Positions 56,925 to 64,000 of a stretch of DNA of 64,000 nucleotides are shown piece after piece. Position numbers and translations under genes: made by a program. Numbering within the stretch: the first letter of the stretch is position 1; each line of letters starts with the position of its first letter. The notes under the pieces are model-generated. The model saw nothing but the letters and a program-made list of their open reading frames with translations. It had not been told where the DNA came from and searched no databases. Origin of the DNA: Sinohyriopsis cumingii (lineage: Eukaryota > Mollusca > Bivalvia > Unionida > Unionidae); the NCBI GenBank assembly GCA_028554795.2, contig CM068827.1, forward strand, positions 144,615,751-144,679,750, given 5' to 3'.

Positions 56925-59314
56925 GCCGTGACGTTTCTTACCGCAAATCAAATTCAATCGGAATGTCGGTATGTGTGTAGCTAAATATAGAAGAGATACA
57001 TACAGAAGGGTACCCACAACAACAATAGAAACCATAACAACAAGCAAGCAACCGTATTATTATACTGCTAAAGTGTTCTAAGCAATGTAATTATGATAAG
57101 AACTAAAATTTCGGTGCATTTTTTGCTATCTTAATTATTTTAATTGCATTTATTATTTCAAATTGCATTTATTTTTGTACTTGGTTTTGTAGACTACATT
57201 CCACCCTTCTATAAATTCACAATCGTTAACTCTGACAAACCTGATCCGAACATAACATAATATTTTGAATCAAACATAACAAAAGTCTGAAAGTACATCA
57301 GTTGACATGTAATATTTGTCCGCATCATTATTATTTTATTTCCATGTGATGAACTATTTTAACATAATACTTCAAAGTGTTCTCTTTATTAGAAAAACAA
57401 ACCACGTATACTAGGCCCCGGATGACAGTGAACTATAACAAGAAAAAAGAAGTTTGATTGCAAGAGTTCTGCAGGAAGTATTGATTGAAGAAAAATATTT
57501 GGTTCAGCACACATTATTTAAACAAAATTCTTGTTAAATTGTGTCCCAATAAGAGGAATAAAGTCAGACTTTTATACTTCATTCAGGACTTATCGAGACG
57601 AATAGAAAGTTTGCAATGTGTAAAGTGTTATGTGTATTTGGTTTCATTTATATCTGATTTAGTTGTTTGTAAGTTTTAATATCTTTTGATTTTTTTTAGT
57701 TCATTATATGTCAAAATAATGTAGTTTTGTTTACAAGGAATTCGATACTGTATCCAGAAAATAGTTTGACCTTGACAGTTAAATTTTGTAAACACAAAAG
57801 GCTGACCTGGTTTCCGACCTTAATTCACAATTAATGAAGGTCACGTCAATAATTTTAAAAAAAATATTTTATTTTTATTGTGGGAATAATAAGGTTGAGG
57901 TCGAAGCTGTGTTGGATATGTGACACTCTACTTGTAAATAGATTTTAGTGAAGTAAACAACGTTTGTTTTATATATTGTATTCTTTGAGTAAAATGATTG
58001 GTTCTTGTCAGGGCCATACTGAGAGTACAAGATGTAAACATAGACACCTGACCCTTTTCCCGGCATCTGTTTTACACAATATTCAAGTTTTAAACCACTG
58101 CTTAGAGAGGGAGAGCTCAGAATTGGGCTTCTAAACACTGGGACGTAATGGTGTTTCTTTTGTTGTGTCATTTTGGGAATTACATTTTGATGTTTATTCG
58201 AATTATTTGGATTCTAAAGGATTAATTCGTTTCTATGGAAATATTTTGAGTGCTCATGCAGAATTCTTGAACAAAAACATTTCTTTTTATTCGGATTACC
58301 AAAAGCGATTGTTATGTCTTGTGGTTCTACAAGGAACTGTAGACTTCAACACTGTACATGATATAACATACGTCATCGCCTTCCATCTTGGATTATTGTC
58401 GGGACATTTCAATATCAGGACTTCTTAAATTTTATTCGTGGATTATTCAGGAATTATTTTTGGATTTGATTCTTAAAACCTTAAGTTCTTTTTTTATTTC
58501 ATTTTTACAGTATTTTCCAGGGAAATAAATGCTTTGTAAACTGTTTCAAAGCTTGCTGTCTTCACTCTTTCTTGTGTTGCTGTTTATTCAAGCCTAAACA
58601 CGTAACAAAAGAAAATCAATTTAATATTCAAATAGTAAGGAAAAGAAAAATCTACATTGATCACACTGTCACACAGTCTTGAAATGTAAATATTCAAAAT
58701 AATCAAGTAGTGTTGCATATGTATCAAAACAAAAATATTTGGATTGACAATAAATCCAATTGATACCTATGCATAATGTATTGAAAAAGAAATGTAAAAC
58801 CAATGAAAGTTTGTTCCTTTATTTCAACATATCTCCAAACTCTCTTTGTAAGTTATTTGGGATGAGAACGTTGTAAGCGAAGATCGTTTCCTTTACTCTT
58901 TCATTATCGATGTAAAACAAAACTCATAATTAATAATGTGTATTTTGTCTGAATTTTTTAGCAGTGTGTTTAGCAATCACACATACTGATATTTTAAAAT
59001 GTGCGCCAATATGAATAAGTTTGGCTAGGTAAGATGCTTTTCTGCACCATCAGCTGTGTTACAATCATGAACTAAAAATAAAGTAGTTATGCCTTGATGG
59101 ACATCAACCAGTATTTCTAACAACTTAACTAATTTTGTGTTCTATAACAATCACAATTCCATCTTTAATTAACGATTTTCTACTTCATGATTTAGTGAAA
59201 ATACAGCTTTTATAAAATTGGTCACCCAAATTATCACGTCCTGGGGGTCGGTTGAGTATATTTATCCACAGGTCACAAACAGTTTTCTTTTATATTTTCT
59301 TTACAGTGCGATTT

Positions 59315-60990
59315 GTTTTCCAATGCAACTTTTTCAAGTATCTTTTACAGTGTACTCTGCATTTGTTGATCCGTTGCTTGATCTGTATTTTGCTAAAGTT
59401 GAAAATACGTGACAATATTTTTTTAAAATAATTAAATTTCTTTTGACATTTTCCACACATACGACATAGCTTTACATCAATTTTATGTAGACAATTGATT
59501 TTCAAATTATCGTTCTTTTTTCAGAGTTAACATTTAAGTCATATTACACCAAACCTTTGTAAGATATTTAAATCCTGATTTATTATCTTTCTATTATTTT
59601 CAAAATAAAAGAAATAAAAACAATAACAACAAGATTATAAAACAAACCTCACAGGATTTTGAAGAAAAAAAGCAAAAATATTCACACAGAAAAGAAGGTT
59701 AAAGGCAACATATAAAACGTCCAGATCAATTTGCAAAAGATAAAGCCAAACATAGGAAAAATGAACATCCAATGTATACAAAACCAAACGATACTGAATT
59801 CAGACTACATTAATGAATGAAAGAAATTCAAACGCGACCATCTATTATTTGATAAGTAGTGGCATATTTATCTATTTCATCTTGTTTATTTTGTGGAAAT
59901 ATGATGCTATTTCCTTGCAAAGTCTTCAGCATCCATTGGTAACATTTGTTTTATTTAACTGTGAACAATAAACTAACACACAACAGAAAGATAGGATATC
60001 GGAGACTGGACGAAATCCATCAATGCTGGTGTCATTAAAACGTTACCAGGTTTACCTGTTGTATCTGCATAAATATTGATATCGTGACTGAAACTAAAAA
60101 GACCGTCGACCCATACTTTATTATGCAAAACTGAGTTCTGCTGTTCCTGTTGCATGCATCATTCTTATGGAAAATCTATTGAAGTTGACAGTTGGTTTAC
60201 AATGAATCATCTATACTGAATAAGTTATGAATGCAATCATTCCAGTTTCTTTCAGCAAGTTCACAGACTGATAATAGCGCATAGACCTTTACCTGACAAA
60301 ACTGTTATTCAGTGGATGTCTCCATAAAGTTAAAGTTCATTGAAAAGCGTTTTGGAATAGAATTAGTACTACATTTCCAACAGAAACCACATTTTAAAGG
60401 CGAATTTACTACATTCGAAAAAGAAATGAATTTGATCTTCCCTAAGGGACAAATATTTAATTCTGCATCTTCTTGAGAATTTAAAACAAAAGAATTTAAT
60501 ACTTTTTACGCGGTACGTGTTATCGTAAATTTATTTACATAATATTGCATATTTACTTTGAAATCTAACAGAAATTCAAGTACTTTGCTTCTTGTTGTGT
60601 GTTCTATTTATTATTCAGCCTTAGGAAGACAAACAAAATGAATATATAATAAAATGAAGTTACCACGTTTGTATAGGAAAATTTGATCTCGTTTTTCTGA
60701 CCTAAATTGCACTTCTAAGGTCCTGCAGTATAGTTCAGAGCGCCTCGTTCATATTTCCCCTACAAACGCAGTAACCTATACTTATTGGTACGATCCTTCC
60801 AATCAATAAGTAAGATGTGAGTACACATTCATTGCACTTGTAATGGATCTTAGTTTTTGTAACAAGAAAGTATCTCACGTTTTAGAAGCTGTAATTTGAT
60901 AACACCATATATGTCGACGTACTATAAATACAAAACTCATCGTACGTAGAAAAATGCTAAGAGATAACTGCTCTAGTCACAACACAACAT
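59315..60990 (+). repeat. Head-to-tail duplication, unit 1 (~1676 bp)
   Basis: From gttttccaatgcaacttttt to ctagtcacaacacaacat. It is followed without any gap by unit 2, which begins gttttccaatacaacttttt. Identity is about 99 percent by eye, with a handful of substitutions and one- or two-base indels. No gene or transposon motif is seen inside. Confidence 0.95.
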
Positions 60991-62668
60991 GTTTTCCAAT
61001 ACAACTTTTTCAAGTATCTTTTACAGTGTACTCTGCATTTGTTGATCCGTTGCGTGATCTGTATTTTGCTCAAGTTGAAAATACGTGACAATATTTTTTT
61101 AAAATAATTAAATTTCTTTTGACATTTTCCACACATACGACATAGCTTTACATCAATTTTATGTAGACAATTGATTTTCAAATTATCGTTCTCTTTTCAG
61201 AGTTAACATTTAAGTCATCTTACACCAAACCTTTGTAAGATATTTAAATCCTGATTTATTATCTTTCTATTATTTTCAAAATAAAAGTAATAAAAACAAT
61301 AACAACAAGATTATAAAACAAACCTCACAGGATTTTGAAGAACAAAAAGCCAAAATATTCACACAGAAAAGAAGGTTAAAGGCAACATATAAAACGTCCA
61401 GATAAATTTGCAAAAGATAAAGCCAAACATAGGAAAAATGAACATCCAATGTATACAAAACCAAACGATACTGAATTCAGACTACATTAATGAATGAAAG
61501 AAATTCAAACGCGACCATCTATTATTTGATAAGTAGTGGCATATTTATCTATTTCATCTTGTTTATTTTGTGGAAATATGATGCTATTTCCTTGCAAAGT
61601 CTTCAGCATCCGTTGGTAACATTTGTTTTATTTAACTGTGAACAATAAACTAACACACAACAGAAAGATAGGATATCGGAGACTGGACGAAATCCATCAA
61701 TGCTGGTGTCATTAAAACGTTACCAGGTTTTACCTGTTGTATCTGCATAAATATTGATATCGTGACTGAAACTAAAACGACCGTCGACCCATACTTTATT
61801 ATGCAAAACTGAGTTCTGCTGTTCCTGTTGCATGCATCATTCTTATGGAAAATCTATTGAAGTTGACAGTTGGTTTACAATGAATCATCTATACTGAATA
61901 AGTTATGAATGCAATCATTCCAGTTTCTTTCAGCAAGTTCACAGACTGATAATAGCGCATAGACCTTTACCTGACAAAACTGTTATTCAGTGGATGTCTC
62001 CATAAAGTTAAAGTTCATTGAAAAGCGTTTTGGAATAGAATTAGTACTACATTTCCAACAGAAACCACATTTTAAAGGCGAATTTACTACATTCGAAAAA
62101 GAAATGAATTTGATCTTCCCTAAGGGACAAATATTTAATTCTGCATCTTCTTGAGAATTTAAAACAAAAGAATTTAATACTTTTTACGCGGTACGTGTTA
62201 TCGTGAATTTATTTACATAATATTGCATATTTACTTTGAAATCTAACAGAAATTCAAGTACTTTGCTTCTTGTTGTGTGTTCTATTTATTATTCAGCCTT
62301 AGGAAGACAAACAAAATGAATATATAATAAAATGAAGTTACCACGTTTGTATAGGAAAATTTGATCTCGTTTTTCTGACCTAAATTGCACTTCTAAGGTC
62401 GTGCAGTATAGTTCAGAGCGTCTCGTTCATATTTCCCCTACAAACGCAGTAACCTATACTTATTGGTACGATCCTTCCAATCAATAAGTAAGATGTGAGT
62501 ACACATTCATTGCGCTTGTAATGGATCTTAGTTTTTGTAACAAGAAAGTATCTCACGTTTTAGAAGCTGTAATTTGATAACACCATATATGTCGACGTAC
62601 TATAAATACAAAACTCATCGTACGTAGAAAAATGCTAAGAGATAAATGCTCTAGGTACAACACAACAT
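60991..62668 (+). repeat. Head-to-tail duplication, unit 2 (~1678 bp)
   Basis: Partner of 59315-60990, ending ctaggtacaacacaacat. The near identity implies a very recent event, or an unmerged pair of alleles in the assembly. Confidence 0.95.
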
Positions 62669-64000
62669 CCTATCACAAACACTACACCCGAACAGCAATA
62701 AACATAACAATCGTTAAAGACAGCATTCCAAAAACTAAGTCCAAATATATTGATCATATAAGGTAGTGTCATTCATTCATGCGATATGAGGGTCAAAAGG
62801 GATTCTAACTGTGCTAGGTAGGTAGAGTGCCTGTGAACGATATCACAATATTGTACTAAAGCGAATGACCATAACAGCTTAACATATCAAACTTTATGTT
62901 TAGTATGATGTAGTCATCGAATGTTTATAAATCTTGACAAGTATCTGTCTGTTGAATTTAGTTCAAAGAAACCTTTTCCATCTGTCTCAGATACATTAAC
63001 TTTACCAAAACGTCTTGTAGCACATACGGCGTTTTTTGCTCCCACTCCCCTCCTTTTGTCCTTCACAATTCAATGTTTCCTCCTCCTCCTCTTCTTCTTC
63101 GTCTTATTCTTCTTCTTGCTTTCTTTTTTTCCTCTTCTTGTTGTTGATCGAGTAAAGTTGTTGTCGAGTAAATGACTCTTTTGTTTATTTCTGTAGTTGC
63201 GAACAATTCTTCAGTTCTTCGTTCTATCTCTGAAATCATCCCCCAATGATAATGTTAGGGAAGAATGTGAAGCTTGTTCTACTGTCGCAGAGAAATATTC
63301 ATGCAGAAATCAGATAAAGTTAAGTTGAAATCATCCTCTTCTGGAAGATTACTAGTAACAGCTGAAGTAGTAGTTGTAGTTATATTACTATCACTCCTAG
63401 TAGACGTTGTCTTCTTTCTTTCAGCCATAGGTATTGTCCCCAAACTGTTCCACAATGTTAAGCCGTATTAACCATAAATGACAATGACCTCACGCGTTTG
63501 TTCTCGTCTGATTGGAGGAGAGACCCACGTTCTGACTGAATATTTTGTAACTGTAATTTTGAATTGGTGTATCGTTTCAGTCCGTTTCGATACTGTCTTA
63601 AGCTATATACACAAGTGCATTCTCCCATTGTGTCACTAGTACTCAAGACCAGATCAACATGTGTACCACGTATACCCCCATCGACGTATCGGCCATCACC
63701 AAGTTTATGGCACGGCTATCTTGCAGAGAAGAGTGTGCGGAAAAGCAGGGGTGTTGAAGAGAGTATTAGTGTGTGGACCATCAGTGTCAATAAGTATAAG
63801 GAAGAAGAACATTGAATTGATGTGGTATTGGTGAATCATATTCGTTGATTAACAATACCAAATGCCCCTAATAGTACTACCTAGATTTCAAGAAAATAGA
63901 TATACCAATTTGCCACAACAATTTTGTGTTCTATGTGTTAGTGTATGTTGTTGACAACTAATACTTAAAACTTCCTTTCACCCGTTCTCTTGAGTTCGTA
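62669..64000. other. Non-coding stretch to the right edge, with one small hydrophobic ORF
   Basis: A C/T-rich run occupies about 63075-63135. An ATG at 63301 opens 56 codons to a stop at 63469-63471: a polar, serine-rich start (MQKSDKVKLKSSSSGRLL), then a strongly hydrophobic segment (VVVVVILLSLLVDVVFFLSA) and a short tail. It could be a single-pass microprotein or an exon, but there is no independent support. Nothing else is recognised. Confidence 0.3.

Larger units (their letters stand above)
55763..59310. other. Non-coding stretch with two microsatellites
   Basis: Contains (TC)n(TA)n at 56466-56554 and (CA)n/(CATA)n at 56826-56922. Open frames at 57485-57679 and 58165-58428 have no motifs, splice structure or start context that would support a gene. 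Otherwise AT-rich. Confidence 0.4.

Overview
The window looks like AT-rich genomic DNA from an invertebrate animal, most likely a mollusc. It is gene-poor, has short coding islands with animal-type splice signals, and carries many microsatellites and minisatellites. It also holds two families of tRNA-headed SINEs whose bodies resemble elements I know from bivalve and gastropod genomes, LINE 3' ends of the RTE and CR1/L2 types, and remnants of Polinton-like elements. I see nothing bacterial. The species cannot be named from the sequence alone.

Host genes. There are two convincing single-exon genes. An inter-alpha-trypsin-inhibitor heavy-chain-like protein (VIT plus VWA domains) lies at 5361-7469 on the plus strand. 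A small two-pass membrane protein lies at 12239-12811 on the minus strand, with a cluster of CRE-type sites just upstream. The 3' end of a spliced gene of unknown family lies on the minus strand at 45057-47010: three exons with matching phases and good splice sites. A degraded RecQ-type helicase fragment runs off the left edge. A possible first coding exon is at 18128-18397 (minus).

Mobile DNA, left to right. SINE plus RTE 3' end (9.94-10.68 kb). A palindromic element with protein-primed polymerase fragments and acggaca iterons (14.0-16.6 kb). A possible LTR-like island (20.2-21.8 kb). Two SINEs next to a short Polinton relic bounded by inverted repeats (23.85-28.71 kb). An unassigned GC-richer block with short flanking repeats (29.88-31.29 kb). 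A SINE (31.89 kb). A CR1/L2-like LINE (34.7-36.1 kb) followed by a Ty3/Gypsy scrap (36.15-36.5 kb). A third SINE of the first family (37.04 kb).

The right half is dominated by duplication. It has a ~2.6 kb minisatellite of ~56-bp units (40.9-43.56 kb) and a ~28-bp minisatellite (44.13-44.55 kb). A ~2.8 kb segment is present twice in direct orientation (48.45-51.20 and 52.90-55.76 kb). Between its two copies lie a small inverted-repeat element and an unidentified, probably virus-derived coding remnant. A nearly identical head-to-tail duplication of ~1.68 kb lies at 59.3-62.7 kb.

The most promising undescribed items are the compact palindromic polymerase-bearing element at 14-16.6 kb, the short pPolB-only Polinton relic with sub-repeated termini, and the unidentified coding block held between two long direct repeats. 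No operon-like or clearly new cellular system is evident. Family assignments come from motif recognition by eye and were not tested by database search.
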